From Alphaproteobacteria bacterium (GTDB lineage: Bacteria; Pseudomonadota; Alphaproteobacteria; Rhodobacterales; Rhodobacteraceae): 64,000 bases of DNA. The position numbers and the translations under genes were made by a program. The notes below the pieces were generated by a model, which did not search any database, was not told where the DNA came from, and saw only the letters and a program-made list of their open reading frames with translations. Position 1 is the first letter of the stretch. Each line of letters starts with the position of its first letter. Location of the stretch: positions 78,524 through 142,523 of the forward strand of contig JAUIIJ010000006.1 of NCBI GenBank assembly GCA_030431825.1. The letters are read 5' to 3'. Positions 1-9,976 of the stretch are shown here, in pieces.

Positions 1-619
1 GTTCGAGACAGGCGATGCCGGCGGCACCTGCGCCGTTCAGAACGATCTTGACGTCCTCGATCTTCTTGTTCGACAGATGCAGCGCATTGATAAGGCCGGC
101 GGCACAGATCACCGCGGTGCCGTGCTGGTCATCGTGAAATACCGGTATGTCCAGCTCTTCCTTGAGCTGCTGTTCGATGATGAAGCAATCGGGTGCCTTG
201 ATATCCTCGAGATTGATGCCCCCGAACGTCGGCGACATCAGTTTGACCGCCTTGCAGAAATCGGCGACGTCCTCGGTATCGAGCTCGATGTCGATGCTGT
301 TGACGTCGGCGAACCGCTTGAACAGGACGGATTTCCCTTCCATCACCGGTTTGGAGCCCAGCGCCCCGAGATTGCCCAGCCCCAGAACCGCCGTCCCGTT
401 CGAGATCACCGCGACAAGGTTGCCTTTGTTGGTGTAATCATACGCGGTTTCGGGGTTCGCCGCGATTTCCTCGCAAGGGATGGCCACGCCCGGCGAATAG
501 GCCAGCGACAGATCGCGCTGCGTGTTCATCGGCACGGTTGCCTGAATCTCGAACTTGCCCGGCGTCGGCTCCAGATGAAACGTCAGGGCTTCGTCGCGGG
601 TGTATTTCAGCTTGGCCAT
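1..619 (-). CDS. maeB: NADP-dependent malic enzyme, N-terminal part (runs off window)
   Basis: Oxidative decarboxylation of malate to pyruvate. Only the first 206 residues lie in the window; the gene continues past base 1. Seen: the malic-enzyme N-terminal signature with SPGVA near residue 40, a glycine-rich segment GLGNLGALG near 75-85, DDQHGTA near 163, and the start of the NAD(P)-binding fold (GAGAAG near 196). The family in alphaproteobacteria is a MaeB type of about 750 residues with a C-terminal phosphotransacetylase-like domain, which cannot be checked here. The ATG at 617-619 follows a purine-rich ribosome site. It diverges from mutS. Confidence 0.92.
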   Translation of the reverse strand, partial: MAKLKYTRDEALTFHLEPTPGKFEIQATVPMNTQRDLSLAYSPGVAIPCEEIAANPETAYDYTNKGNLVAVISNGTAVLGLGNLGALGSKPVMEGKSVLFKRFADVNSIDIELDTEDVADFCKAVKLMSPTFGGINLEDIKAPDCFIIEQQLKEELDIPVFHDDQHGTAVICAAGLINALHLSNKKIEDVKIVLNGAGAAGIACLE

Positions 620-757
620 GACCGGCTGTCTCCTCGTTGCGGTTCAGGCGTCATAACGCGCGCATGACCAAGCCTCAACAGGAATGCGTTTTCGCCTTTC
701 GTCGCGTGTTGGGCGTTTGTAAGGTCGCGCACGTTTCGATGAGCCGGAGGACGATCT
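620..757. promoter_or_regulatory. Divergent intergenic region between maeB and mutS
   Basis: 138 bases hold the promoters and leaders of two divergent genes. A clear ribosome site (cggagg, 745-750) precedes the mutS GTG start. No operator was recognised. Confidence 0.4.
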
Positions 758-3394
758 GTGGCCAATGTCACGCCAATGATGGCGCAGTATCTTGAAATCA
801 AGGCCGAGCATAAGGACTCCCTGCTGTTCTACCGCATGGGCGATTTCTACGAGATGTTCTTTGACGATGCCGTGGCCGCAGCCGAGGCGCTGGACATTGC
901 ACTGACCAAGCGGGGCAAGCATGACGGCGCCGATATTCCGATGTGCGGGGTGCCGGTACATGCGGCCGAGGGGTATTTTCTGACGCTGATCCGCAAGGGG
1001 TTTCGTGTCGCGGTTTGCGAACAGATGGAGAGCCCGGCAGAGGCCAAGAAGCGCGGCTCGAAATCCGTCGTGAAGCGCGAGGTCGTTCGGCTGGTGACAC
1101 CCGGCACCTTGACCGAGGACGCCCTGCTCGAAGCCAGGCGGCACAACTTTCTGGCCACCTTTGCCGAGGTGCGCGACCAATCTGCCCTGGCCTGGGCCGA
1201 TATTTCAACCGGCGCATTTCACGTGATGCCGCTGAACCGGTCGCGGCTTGGCCCCGAACTTGCCCGGCTGGCCCCGTCCGAATTGATCGTCAGCGACTCC
1301 GGTGCCGACGGTCTGCATGAGGTCGCCGGAGATCTCGGGATCGCCCTCACCCCGCTGGGACGCTCCAGCTTTGACAGCTCCGCCGCCGACAAGCGCCTGT
1401 GCGCGCTTTTTTCGGTCGGGACGCTCGACGCGTTTGGCAATTTCGGGCGGGCCGAGATTTCGGCGATGGGTGCCCTCATCGATTACCTCGACATCACGCA
1501 AAAGGGCCGCTTGCCACTCTTGCAGACGCCGGTCCGCGAGTCCGAAGATCGTGTGGTGCAGATCGATGCCGCAACCCGTCGCAACCTCGAACTCACGCGG
1601 TCGCTGTCGGGAAGTCGCGCGGGCTCGCTTCTCGCTGTCATCGACCGCACCGTCACACCGGGTGGCGCGCGGCTGCTCGAACAGCGCCTGTCGAGCCCCT
1701 CGCGCGATCTCGACACAGTGCAATCGCGACTGGCAGCGGTGGATTTCGCGCTTGAGCAAAACCCGGTCTCGAACGAGTTACGCAAGGCCCTGCGCAAGAC
1801 CCCAGATCTCGACCGCGCGCTCTCGCGCCTCTCGCTGGATCGTGGCGGCCCGCGCGACCTCGCCGCGGTGCGCAACACTCTGGAGCAGGCCGACGTGATC
1901 GCCCGCGAATGCCAGACCCAGGACCTGCCGCCACTACTTGCCGCCGCATCCGCCGACCTGACCGGATTTGACGATCTCGCCGCCCTGCTGGACGCGGCGC
2001 TGGTGGCCGAGCCGCCGCTGCTGACCCGGGACGGGGGGTTTGTCGCGGCAGGCTATGACCCGGATCTGGACGAGGCGCGCACCCTGCGCGACGAAGGACG
2101 CTCGGTGATCGCGGGATTGCAGAAACGCTATGCCGAACATACCGGGATCAGCTCGCTCAAGATCAAGCACAACAATGTTCTTGGCTACTTCATCGAGACA
2201 ACCTCGACACACGCGCAAAAGATGCTGTCGGCTCCGCTGTCCGAAACCTATATCCACCGCCAGACCACCGCGAACCAGGTGCGGTTCACAACCGTCGAAC
2301 TCAGCGAGATGGAGACCAAGATACTGAACGCCGGCAACCGGGCGCTCGAGATCGAAAAGCGGCTCTATGAAAGGCTGAAAGGCTCTATTCTGGCCGAGGC
2401 GGCGCGTTTGAATGCCGCATCGCGCGCGCTTGCAGAGCTTGATCTGGCGACGGCGCTGGCCGAACTGGCGCGAGCCGAAAACTGGTGTCGCCCGCGGGTC
2501 GATGCCAGCCGCAGTTTCGCGATCACCGGCGGGCGGCATCCGGTCGTGGAACATGCGCTGCGCCAGCAGGGAGGCGACAGCTTCATCGCCAATGATTGCG
2601 ACCTGAGCGCCGCCAACGGGGCCGCCATCTGGTTGCTGACCGGTCCCAACATGGCGGGTAAATCGACCTTCCTGCGTCAGAACGCATTGATCGCGCTGCT
2701 GGCGCAAATGGGTAGCCATGTCCCGGCCAGCGCCGCCCATATCGGCATCGTCAGCCAGCTCTTCAGCCGCGTGGGCGCATCCGATGATCTGGCGCGCGGG
2801 CGTTCGACATTCATGGTCGAGATGGTGGAAACCGCCGCCATCCTCAACCAGGCGGACGATCGGGCGCTGGTCATTCTCGATGAAATCGGGCGAGGCACGG
2901 CGACATATGACGGGCTGTCGATCGCATGGGCAACGCTGGAACATCTGCACGCCAGCAACCAGTGCCGGGCGCTCTTCGCTACGCATTATCACGAGTTGAC
3001 GGCACTGGCCGGCAAGCTCTCGGGCGTGGAGAACGCCACCGTGGCAGTCAAGGAATGGCAGGGCGACGTCATTTTCCTGCATGAGGTGCGGCGGGGCGCG
3101 GCGGACCGTTCCTACGGGGTGCAGGTCGCGCAATTGGCGGGGCTTCCGCAATCGGTGCTGGACCGGGCGCGAGTCGTTCTCAAGGCACTGGAAGAAGGCG
3201 AACGTGAAGGCGGCCGCAGCCAGAAGGCCCTGATCGACGATTTGCCACTGTTCTCTGCAGCGCCATCACCTGCGCCGCCCGCGCCGGTGAAATCCGCAGC
3301 CCTTGATCTGCTCGAAAGCGTTCATCCGGACGAACTGACGCCCAGGGCGGCGCTGGACCTGGTCTATAAACTGAAAGAAGCGGCCAGCAGCTGA
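758..3394 (+). CDS. mutS: DNA mismatch repair protein MutS
   Basis: Recognises mismatches and small loops and recruits MutL. At 878 residues it is close to the family norm of about 850-880. The mismatch-wedging Phe-x-Glu is at 30-32 (FYE), the Walker A GPNMAGKST near 628-636, the Walker B/D-loop block LVILDEIGRGT near 705. The start is a GTG at 758 with cggagg eight bases upstream; a later ATG at 776 would cut the conserved N-terminus. It stands alone, with grpE convergent downstream. Confidence 0.98.
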   Translation: MANVTPMMAQYLEIKAEHKDSLLFYRMGDFYEMFFDDAVAAAEALDIALTKRGKHDGADIPMCGVPVHAAEGYFLTLIRKGFRVAVCEQMESPAEAKKRGSKSVVKREVVRLVTPGTLTEDALLEARRHNFLATFAEVRDQSALAWADISTGAFHVMPLNRSRLGPELARLAPSELIVSDSGADGLHEVAGDLGIALTPLGRSSFDSSAADKRLCALFSVGTLDAFGNFGRAEISAMGALIDYLDITQKGRLPLLQTPVRESEDRVVQIDAATRRNLELTRSLSGSRAGSLLAVIDRTVTPGGARLLEQRLSSPSRDLDTVQSRLAAVDFALEQNPVSNELRKALRKTPDLDRALSRLSLDRGGPRDLAAVRNTLEQADVIARECQTQDLPPLLAAASADLTGFDDLAALLDAALVAEPPLLTRDGGFVAAGYDPDLDEARTLRDEGRSVIAGLQKRYAEHTGISSLKIKHNNVLGYFIETTSTHAQKMLSAPLSETYIHRQTTANQVRFTTVELSEMETKILNAGNRALEIEKRLYERLKGSILAEAARLNAASRALAELDLATALAELARAENWCRPRVDASRSFAITGGRHPVVEHALRQQGGDSFIANDCDLSAANGAAIWLLTGPNMAGKSTFLRQNALIALLAQMGSHVPASAAHIGIVSQLFSRVGASDDLARGRSTFMVEMVETAAILNQADDRALVILDEIGRGTATYDGLSIAWATLEHLHASNQCRALFATHYHELTALAGKLSGVENATVAVKEWQGDVIFLHEVRRGAADRSYGVQVAQLAGLPQSVLDRARVVLKALEEGEREGGRSQKALIDDLPLFSAAPSPAPPAPVKSAALDLLESVHPDELTPRAALDLVYKLKEAASS

Positions 3395-3401
3395 CCGCTT
3401 C
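3377..3401 (+). terminator. Possible hairpin at mutS 3' end
   Basis: GAAGCGG (3377-3383) can pair with CCGCTTC (3395-3401) around an 11-base loop that spans the mutS stop codon. The following T-tract is poor, so it is a weak terminator candidate between convergent mutS and grpE. Confidence 0.3.
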
Positions 3402-3425
3402 TTGCAGACCGGAAAGACTTCGAAA

Positions 3426-3989
3426 TCAGGAAGCGGGCGCGGACGAAACGCCAACCTGCGCCGGGCGCAGCAGACGATCATGCAGCATGAAACCTTCCGC
3501 CGAGACCTGAATGATGTCGCCCGCCCGCGTGCCCGGCAGCGGCGCCTCGAACATCGCCTCGTGCAGCTTGGGGTCGAACCGTTCACCGACCTCGGGCGAA
3601 ATGATCTCGATCCCGTGCTTGCCGAATACGTTGATCAATTCGCGCATCGTCAATTCGATGCCTTCGATCATCGCCGCAGAGGCCGCGCGCTGCTCCTCGG
3701 TTACGGACTCCAGCGCGCGCTTCATGTTGTCATAGACCGGCAGGACATCGCGCGCCAAACGCGAGCCGCCGTAGCGCTCGGCTTCGACACGGGCGCGTTC
3801 GGACCGTTTGCGCGAGTTCTCGGCCTCGGCCAGTGTCCGCATGTAGCGGTCCTTGTAATCGTCGCGTTCCGCCCGCAGCGAATCCAGTTCGATTGCCTCT
3901 TCGTCAAGCTCTGCCAGTTCTTCTGCGTCTGCGTCGGCCTCCATAGCCGCGAGATCATCCAGAAAATCATCGTTCTTTGGCTCTGCCAT
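3426..3989 (-). CDS. grpE: Nucleotide exchange factor GrpE
   Basis: GrpE dimers release ADP from DnaK in the cytoplasmic heat-shock chaperone cycle. The 187-residue protein has an acidic Glu/Asp/Ala-rich N-terminal part predicted to form the long coiled coil, and the C-terminal beta-domain signature ending in DRLLRPAQVGV. The ATG at 3989 is preceded by gaggtg on the coding strand. It sits nine bases downstream of hrcA, so the two are very likely co-transcribed as heat-shock genes. Confidence 0.97.
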   Translation of the reverse strand: MAEPKNDDFLDDLAAMEADADAEELAELDEEAIELDSLRAERDDYKDRYMRTLAEAENSRKRSERARVEAERYGGSRLARDVLPVYDNMKRALESVTEEQRAASAAMIEGIELTMRELINVFGKHGIEIISPEVGERFDPKLHEAMFEAPLPGTRAGDIIQVSAEGFMLHDRLLRPAQVGVSSAPAS

Positions 3990-3998
3990 ATTTCACCT

Positions 3999-5063
3999 CT
4001 AACTGCGGTCGGAAATCATCCGGCCTACCAGCTGCGCCGTATAGTCCACAATAGGTACGATCCGCCCGTAATTGAGGCGCGTTGGGCCAATCACGCCCAC
4101 CGCGCCAATTATCTTTCGATCAGCGTTCATATAGGGAGACACCACCAAAGAGGAACCCGAAAGTGAGAAAAGTTTGTTCTCCGAGCCGATAAAAATGCGT
4201 ACGCCCTCGCCTTCCTCGGTCAGTTGCAGGAATTCCTCGATGTCGCGCTTGCGCTCAAGATCGTTAAACAGGCTGCGAATGCGTTCCAGCTCGTCTCCAT
4301 TGTCCTCGCCGCCCAGCAGATTCGCCCGTCCGCGCACGATCAACCGGGCAGCATCCTTGCCTTCTCCCTCCCAAACGGCGAGACCGCTTTCGACCATCTC
4401 CTGCGCCAGCCGGTCGATTTCCTGGCGGCGTGCGTTGATCTCGGATTGGATCTTTTTGCGTACTTCACTCAACGTGCGACCTTCGATCAGCGCATTCAGG
4501 AAATTCGCTGCCTCGCGCATCGAACTGGGGGTCTGGCCTGGCGGCGGCGTGAACAGGCGATTCTCGACGTGACCATCGGCGAAAACGATCACCACCAGCG
4601 CGCGGTCATGGGCCAGCGACACAAACTCGATATGCCGGATCGCGGCCTCATGTTTGGGCGTCAGAACCAGCGACGCGCCCTGCGTCACACCCGAAAGCGC
4701 CGCACCCAGACGGTCGAGCATGTTGCCGACATCGTTCGAATTGCTCTTGACCGTGTCGTCCAGCATCTTGCGGTCGGTGTCGTGCAGATCGCCCACCTCG
4801 AGCAACCCGTCGACAAACATCCGCAACCCCGCCTGGGTGGGAATGCGTCCCGCACTCACATGGGGGCTGTCGAGCAGGCCGAGATATTCGAGATCCTGCA
4901 TCACATTGCGAATTGTCGCCGCGCTGACCTTTTCGTCGAGGGTACGGGTCAGGGTCCGGCTGCCGATCGGATCGCCAGTTTCAAGATATCCTTCAACCAC
5001 TCGCCGAAACACTTCGCGCGAGCGGTCATTCAACTCGTTCAACAGCTTCGTAGCATCGCTCAT
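3999..5063 (-). CDS. hrcA: Heat-inducible transcription repressor HrcA
   Basis: Represses groESL-type chaperone operons by binding CIRCE elements. An N-terminal winged helix (REVFRRVVEGYLETGDPIGS... with ATIRNVM) covers about residues 12-75, followed by the GAF-like dimer domain. An open frame extends upstream to 5108, but the ATG at 5063 is chosen because aagga lies just upstream and it gives 354 residues, the family length. No CIRCE is present upstream, so it is not visibly autoregulated here; it targets other loci. Confidence 0.96.
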   Translation of the reverse strand: MSDATKLLNELNDRSREVFRRVVEGYLETGDPIGSRTLTRTLDEKVSAATIRNVMQDLEYLGLLDSPHVSAGRIPTQAGLRMFVDGLLEVGDLHDTDRKMLDDTVKSNSNDVGNMLDRLGAALSGVTQGASLVLTPKHEAAIRHIEFVSLAHDRALVVIVFADGHVENRLFTPPPGQTPSSMREAANFLNALIEGRTLSEVRKKIQSEINARRQEIDRLAQEMVESGLAVWEGEGKDAARLIVRGRANLLGGEDNGDELERIRSLFNDLERKRDIEEFLQLTEEGEGVRIFIGSENKLFSLSGSSLVVSPYMNADRKIIGAVGVIGPTRLNYGRIVPIVDYTAQLVGRMISDRS

Positions 5064-5086
5064 GGGATCATCCTTGGCTGGTTCGC

Positions 5087-5115
5087 CATTAAAGTCCACT
5101 GGTTGCAAAGGTCAA
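5087..5115 (-). promoter_or_regulatory. Candidate promoter of hrcA-grpE
   Basis: On the minus strand TTGACC (5115-5110) and TTAATG (5092-5087) are 17 bases apart, about 25 bases ahead of the chosen hrcA start. Spacing is right for a housekeeping-type promoter but the -10 match is weak. Confidence 0.3.
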
Positions 5116-5176
5116 TCGGGGTTGCATAACGGTCTTGCCGGACTGTATTCCGACGCCAACAAATAAAGGAGAGATC

Positions 5177-5887
5177 ATGCGCCCCTCTGGTCGAGATCTA
5201 AGCGAAATGCGTCCGGTTTCCATAGAAACGGGATTTACTAAACACGCCGAAGGATCGTGCCTGATCAAGGTCGGCGATACCCATGTGCTCTGTACGGCGA
5301 CGATCGAGGATCGCGTGCCGCCGTTCATCAAGGGGTCGGGGCTGGGCTGGGTCACGGCGGAATACGGCATGCTGCCCCGCGCCACCAACACCCGCATGCG
5401 CCGCGAGGCCGCATCGGGCAAGCAAGGCGGCCGCACCGTGGAAATCCAGCGCCTGATCGGCCGCGCCCTGCGCGCCGGCGTTGATCGTGTGGCCCTTGGC
5501 GAGCGCCAGATCACCATCGACTGCGACGTGCTTCAGGCCGATGGCGGCACCCGCTGCGCCGCCATCACCGGCGGCTGGACCGCGCTTCGCCTGGCTGTAA
5601 ACAAGCTCATGAAGGCCGGCGACGTGATCAGCGATCCGCTTGTCGATCCGGTCGCGGCCGTATCCTGCGGCATTTATGCCGGGCAGCCTGTGCTGGACCT
5701 GGACTATCCGGAAGACAGCGAAGCCGGTGTCGATGGCAATTTCATCATGACAGGTTCGGGCAAGCTGATCGAGGTGCAGATGTCGGCCGAAGGGTCGGTC
5801 TTTTCCCGTGACCAGATGAATCAGCTGCTCGACCTGGCGCAAAAAGGTGTCGACGAGCTCGTCGCCACGCAAAAGGCCGCGACATGA
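5177..5887 (+). CDS. rph: Ribonuclease PH
   Basis: Phosphorolytic 3'-5' exoribonuclease that trims tRNA 3' ends; forms hexamers. 236 residues, the family length. Seen: N-terminal [14 protein letters not shown], the phosphate-binding block with RRE and GRT near 70-88, GRALRAG and the acidic [12 protein letters not shown] segment near 115-126. The ATG at 5177 has aaaggagag upstream; an in-frame ATG at 5135 lacks a ribosome site. It overlaps rdgB by four bases (ATGA), so the two are translationally coupled. Confidence 0.98.
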   Translation: MRPSGRDLSEMRPVSIETGFTKHAEGSCLIKVGDTHVLCTATIEDRVPPFIKGSGLGWVTAEYGMLPRATNTRMRREAASGKQGGRTVEIQRLIGRALRAGVDRVALGERQITIDCDVLQADGGTRCAAITGGWTALRLAVNKLMKAGDVISDPLVDPVAAVSCGIYAGQPVLDLDYPEDSEAGVDGNFIMTGSGKLIEVQMSAEGSVFSRDQMNQLLDLAQKGVDELVATQKAAT

Positions 5888-6495
5888 CCCGCAAATTTGC
5901 AGGCGATCGGTTGCTGGTCGCCACGCATAACGCTGGCAAGCTGGAAGAAATGGCGCAACTCCTGCAACCTTTCGGCGTCACCGTCGTAGGTGCTGCCGAG
6001 ATGGATTTGCCTGAACCGGAAGAGACCGAGACCACATTTGTCGGAAATGCGCGCATCAAGGCGCACGCGGCGGCCAGGGCGACGGGTCTTCCTGCGCTTT
6101 CCGACGATTCCGGTATCCGGATCGACGCATTGGGCGGCGCGCCCGGCGTGCATACGGCGGATTGGGCCGAGACACCGAATGGGCGCGACTTTGTCATGGC
6201 GATGGAACGCACACATCGCGAGCTGGAGGCGATCGACGCACCCCACCCGCGCAAGGCGCAGTTCTGTTGCACGCTCGTCCTCGCCTGGCCTGATGGCCAT
6301 GACGAGGTGTTCGAAGGTGTCATGCCCGGCCAGGTGGTCTGGCCCATGCGCGGTGACCGGGGACATGGCTATGATCCGATCTTTGTTCCCGATGGCTATG
6401 ACATGACCTTCGGGCAGATGGATCGTTGGGAAAAGAACCGGATCAGCCACCGCGCCAGGGCGACACAACAGCTTGTCGCGGGTTGCTTTGACTGA
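5884..6495 (+). CDS. rdgB: XTP/dITP pyrophosphatase (RdgB/HAM1 family)
   Basis: Hydrolyses non-canonical purine triphosphates (XTP, dITP, ITP) to keep them out of DNA and RNA. 203 residues. The substrate motif [10 protein letters not shown] is near residues 14-23, the metal-binding [20 protein letters not shown] block near 75-94, and [13 protein letters not shown] near the C-terminus matches the family. Overlaps rph at its start and hemW at its end, so rph-rdgB-hemW is one compact operon. Confidence 0.97.
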   Translation: MTRKFAGDRLLVATHNAGKLEEMAQLLQPFGVTVVGAAEMDLPEPEETETTFVGNARIKAHAAARATGLPALSDDSGIRIDALGGAPGVHTADWAETPNGRDFVMAMERTHRELEAIDAPHPRKAQFCCTLVLAWPDGHDEVFEGVMPGQVVWPMRGDRGHGYDPIFVPDGYDMTFGQMDRWEKNRISHRARATQQLVAGCFD

Positions 6496-7648
6496 CGAAG
6501 ACTGGCGGCAGGGCGGGTTCGGACTCTATGTTCACTGGCCCTTTTGCCAGGCCAAATGCCCCTACTGCGACTTCAACAGCCACGTGTCGCGCCAGATCGA
6601 CCAATCCGCATGGTGCGATGCCTATCTTTCCGAACTTGAGCGCACCGCTATCGAAACGCCGGACCGGGTCCTGAACTCCATATTTTTCGGCGGCGGCACG
6701 CCCAGCCTGATGAACCCCTACACCGTGGCGCGCATCGTCGAGGCGGCGTGCCGTCACTGGACTCCGGCCAACGACATCGAAATCACGCTCGAGGCCAACC
6801 CCGGCTCGGTCGAGGCCGCGCGGTTCGGCGGGTTTCGGGATGCAGGTGTCAACCGGGTCTCGATGGGTGTGCAGGCCCTGAACGACACGGATCTGAAACG
6901 ACTCGGACGGCTTCATTCGGTTGCCGAGGCGCGCGCCGCGTTCGACATCGCCCGCGCTTGCTTTGACCGGGTGAGCTTTGATCTGATCTATGCCCGTCAG
7001 GACCAGACGCCGCAACAATGGCAAGATGAATTGAACACCGCGCTGTCGATGGCGGTCGACCACCTGTCGCTGTATCAGCTCACCATCGAGAACGGCACCG
7101 CCTTTGGCGATCGTTTTGCCAGGGGGACGCTTCGGGGGCTTCCCGACGATGATCGCGCTGCCGACATGTATGAAATCACCCAGGCGACCTGCACCGCGCA
7201 TGGCTTGCCCATGTACGAAGTGTCAAATCACGCCCGGCCCGGATCGGAGTCGAGGCATAACATGATATACTGGACCGGCGGCGATTACGTCGGCATCGGC
7301 CCCGGCGCCCACGGGCGTGTGACGATCAACGGATTGCGACACGCGACAGAATCGGCAAGCATGCCCGCAGACTGGCTCGGCTTGGTGGCTCAGGGCAATG
7401 GCGAGACCAAGCGCCAACCGCTTACAGGGCTGGAACAGGCAGAAGAATACCTCATGATGGGGTTGCGTATTCGTTCAGGCATAGATGTTGTGCGCTACGA
7501 GACTCTTGCCAAACGGCCGCTTGACGCTGCTGCACGGAATTCGCTCTCTGATCTTGGACTGATCCAGGATCTTGGGGACCGCATTATCGTTCAGGATCAG
7601 GGGTTTATGGTTCTGAACGCCATAATTTCCGAGTTTCTCGTCGGTTAA
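6473..7648 (+). CDS. hemW: HemW-type radical SAM heme chaperone
   Basis: HemW is related to oxygen-independent coproporphyrinogen III oxidase HemN but acts mainly in heme delivery. 391 residues. The radical SAM cysteines C-x3-C-x2-C (CQAKCPYC) lie near 24-31, with FGGGTPSL near 68-75. The start is ambiguous: TTG at 6473 or TTG at 6488, both inside the rdgB end; neither has a strong ribosome site. The stop overlaps the convergent parB stop by four bases. Confidence 0.93.
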   Translation: MSRVALTDEDWRQGGFGLYVHWPFCQAKCPYCDFNSHVSRQIDQSAWCDAYLSELERTAIETPDRVLNSIFFGGGTPSLMNPYTVARIVEAACRHWTPANDIEITLEANPGSVEAARFGGFRDAGVNRVSMGVQALNDTDLKRLGRLHSVAEARAAFDIARACFDRVSFDLIYARQDQTPQQWQDELNTALSMAVDHLSLYQLTIENGTAFGDRFARGTLRGLPDDDRAADMYEITQATCTAHGLPMYEVSNHARPGSESRHNMIYWTGGDYVGIGPGAHGRVTINGLRHATESASMPADWLGLVAQGNGETKRQPLTGLEQAEEYLMMGLRIRSGIDVVRYETLAKRPLDAAARNSLSDLGLIQDLGDRIIVQDQGFMVLNAIISEFLVG

Positions 7649-8532
7649 CTGCCGCTGAGCAGACGGCAAAGCGTATCCAGATCGTCCAGATTGCCATACC
7701 TGATCGAAATTTCGCCGGAATCCTGACCCGGCTTGTGTGTAATCGCGACCTTCATCCCCAGGTTAGCCGACAGATCCGCTTCAAGCGCGCGGGTATCCGC
7801 ATCTTTTTCCACCGAAGCAGCCTGTTTCTTTTTCCGTGTCTGCAGTTCGCCCGATGCCTGCTTTTTCACAAGTGCCTCGGTCGCGCGCACCGAAAGTCCG
7901 CCCTTGACGATGGCCCGCGCCAATGCAGACGGATCCTCTGAGGTGATCAACGCGCGTGCGTGACCTGCGGTCAACACCCCCTCTTGCAGCATATCCTGCA
8001 CATCCGCCGGCAACGTCAGCAACCGCATCAGGTTTGCGATATGGCTACGGCTTTTGCCGAGTGCTTCGGCCAACCGTTCCTGGGTGTGACCAAAGTTTTC
8101 CATCAACTGCTTGTAGCCCGCCGCCTCTTCAACCGCGTTCAGATCGGCACGCTGGATATTTTCGATGATGGCGACTTCCAAGACCTCGACGTCATCGAAA
8201 TCGCGCACCAGAACCGGGATTTCATGCAGCTGGGCCTTTTGCGAGGCGCGCCATCGACGTTCGCCCGCAACGATTTCATAGGTCCCGCCCGCACGCGGGC
8301 GTACGATGAGCGGCTGAAGAACTCCCTTTTCCTTGATCGACGCGGTGAGATCGTCAAGTTCTTCCTGTGCAAACCTCCGGCGGGGCTGGTTCGGATTGGC
8401 AAAGAGCTTTTCGATCGGCACGTGAATATCCGGGCCAGCGTGGCGATCCTGGGTCTGGCTCTCGGTCGAGACATCCGCCATCAATGCCGAAAGACCGCGG
8501 CCCAACCCGCGAGGCTTTACCTTGTTGTCCAT
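7645..8532 (-). CDS. parB: Chromosome partitioning protein ParB
   Basis: CTP-dependent clamp that loads at parS near the origin, spreads, and works with ParA to segregate origins. 295 residues. The N-terminus has the RGLGRGLSALM motif; the nucleotide-binding arginine patch GERRWRA is near 90-96; the helix-turn-helix TQERLAEALGKSRSHIANLM is near 133-152. The C-terminal dimer domain ends in DLDTLCRLL. Follows parA by 21 bases. Perfect parS sites lie 1.4 and 3.3 kb upstream. Confidence 0.98.
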   Translation of the reverse strand: MDNKVKPRGLGRGLSALMADVSTESQTQDRHAGPDIHVPIEKLFANPNQPRRRFAQEELDDLTASIKEKGVLQPLIVRPRAGGTYEIVAGERRWRASQKAQLHEIPVLVRDFDDVEVLEVAIIENIQRADLNAVEEAAGYKQLMENFGHTQERLAEALGKSRSHIANLMRLLTLPADVQDMLQEGVLTAGHARALITSEDPSALARAIVKGGLSVRATEALVKKQASGELQTRKKKQAASVEKDADTRALEADLSANLGMKVAITHKPGQDSGEISIRYGNLDDLDTLCRLLSGS

Positions 8533-8553
8533 CTGCTACGCTCCTCGAATGGC

Positions 8554-9360
8554 TCAGGCGGCCATCAGCCTGTGTTTGCTCGTTATTTCCTGCGCCAGCG
8601 CCCGATACGCTTCGGCACCTTGCGAATTGCTGTCATAGTTCAGCACCGGCATCGCATAGGATGGCGCCTCGCTGACCCTGACATTGCGCGGAATCAGCGT
8701 CTGGAACACCAGATCGCCCAGATTGTCCCGCGCATCCTCTTCAACCTGCCGGGACAAGTTGTTGCGTCTGTCGAACATAGTCAACACAATACCTTCGATT
8801 CTCAGCCCCGGATTCGCCGATTGCCGAACCTCGCGAACAGACAGCATCAATTGCGACAATCCCTCCAGCGCAAAGAACTCGCTCTGCAGGGGTACAAGCA
8901 CGGAATGTGCCGCGACCATGGCGTTCACGGTCAGCAGATTGAGCGATGGCGGGCAATCAATCAGGATATAATCAAAGCCGAACGCACCCATGTCAGGTTG
9001 CCGCAGCGCGTCATGCAGCAGAAAGATGCGCCGCTCATTTGAAATCAGGTCGATATCCGCCGAGCTGAGATCCACCGTCGCGGGCACGATACACAGCCCG
9101 TCATGCGCGGTATCCTGGATAACACGATCAAGCGGCAGCTCTCCGACCAGCAGATCATATGTTGTCGCTTCGCGCGCATCGGCGTCGATCCCGAGCCCGG
9201 TCGATGCGTTCCCCTGAGGATCGAGATCAACCACCAGAACGCGCAAACCCATTTCTGCCAGCGCCGCCGCGAGATTGATCGAGGTTGTCGTTTTGCCCAC
9301 CCCGCCCTTCTGATTGGCAATGGCGATGATCTGAGGAGATGTTTGGGAATAGTCAGACAC
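8554..9360 (-). CDS. parA: Chromosome partitioning ATPase ParA
   Basis: Walker-type ATPase that binds DNA non-specifically when ATP-bound and moves ParB-parS complexes. 268 residues. The deviant Walker A KGGVGKTT is at about 18-25, followed by DLDPQGNAS (46-54) and DCPPSLNLL (129-137). It overlaps rsmG by eight bases, giving the common rsmG-parA-parB order near alphaproteobacterial origins. Confidence 0.98.
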   Translation of the reverse strand: MSDYSQTSPQIIAIANQKGGVGKTTTSINLAAALAEMGLRVLVVDLDPQGNASTGLGIDADAREATTYDLLVGELPLDRVIQDTAHDGLCIVPATVDLSSADIDLISNERRIFLLHDALRQPDMGAFGFDYILIDCPPSLNLLTVNAMVAAHSVLVPLQSEFFALEGLSQLMLSVREVRQSANPGLRIEGIVLTMFDRRNNLSRQVEEDARDNLGDLVFQTLIPRNVRVSEAPSYAMPVLNYDSNSQGAEAYRALAQEITSKHRLMAA

Positions 9361-9976
9361 GCGATATTCCTTTGACTTTCAAGATGACGGATCCCGCCTC
9401 GGTCGCGCTTGCTATGGGCTCGTATTCAAAACGCCAAGACCGCTGCGCTTCGGCAACTTCCTTTTGCCACGACACACCCTTTGGGAACAACGCCATTCCG
9501 CCGGTTGACAGGTGCCTTTCGGCAAATTCCAGCAACCCCGACAGATTCGTGAGCGCCCGCGCCGACAGCGTGGTCGCCTTCTGGGGCGCGACCGCTTCGA
9601 TACGTTTCGGAATGACCGCACAAGACACCCCGGTTTCGCGTATCGCGGTACGCAGAAACGCGCATTTTCGCTGGTCGCTTTCGATTAATGTGACATCGGC
9701 GTCCGCATTGTCCTCTGCGGCCAGAATTGCCACGATCATGCCTGGAAATCCGCCGCCGCTCCCGAGGTCGACCCATCGGGTCGACCGTGGTCTCAAACGA
9801 TATACTTGAATGGAATCAACGACATGTCGCGACCAGAGATCCTTGAGGCTATTCCGGGAAACGAGATTGATCCTGGGATTCCACTTTTGAACCAGCGCCT
9901 CGAAACACTCAAGGCGTTCCAATGTTTCACGTGAAACATTCAGGATTTCGCGCTGATCATCCCGGCCCGGCGTCAT
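9353..9976 (-). CDS. rsmG: 16S rRNA m7G527 methyltransferase RsmG (GidB)
   Basis: SAM-dependent methylation of G527 in 16S rRNA. 207 residues. The SAM-binding loop [11 protein letters not shown] is near 68-78, and [10 protein letters not shown] near 49-58 matches the family. The N-terminal [10 protein letters not shown] is encoded over a perfect parS site, so this gene doubles as a ParB loading site. Its start overlaps the mnmG end by four bases. Confidence 0.97.
   Translation of the reverse strand: MTPGRDDQREILNVSRETLERLECFEALVQKWNPRINLVSRNSLKDLWSRHVVDSIQVYRLRPRSTRWVDLGSGGGFPGMIVAILAAEDNADADVTLIESDQRKCAFLRTAIRETGVSCAVIPKRIEAVAPQKATTLSARALTNLSGLLEFAERHLSTGGMALFPKGVSWQKEVAEAQRSWRFEYEPIASATEAGSVILKVKGISRV
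9923..9938. promoter_or_regulatory. parS site 1 (inside rsmG)
   Basis: TGTTTCACGTGAAACA is an exact 16-base match to the parS consensus and a perfect palindrome. It lies in the rsmG coding sequence, encoding part of the NVSRETL segment. Confidence 0.95.

Noticed and set aside
1934..3151. 405-codon open frame opposite mutS
   Set aside because: It lies entirely within mutS on the other strand and encodes nothing recognisable; a shadow of a GC-rich gene.
5064..5176. CIRCE operator upstream of hrcA
   Set aside because: No TTAGCACTC-N9-GAGTGCTAA or close variant is present in this spacer.
7960..9042. 360-codon frame opposite parA/parB
   Set aside because: Shadow of the well-supported parAB genes.
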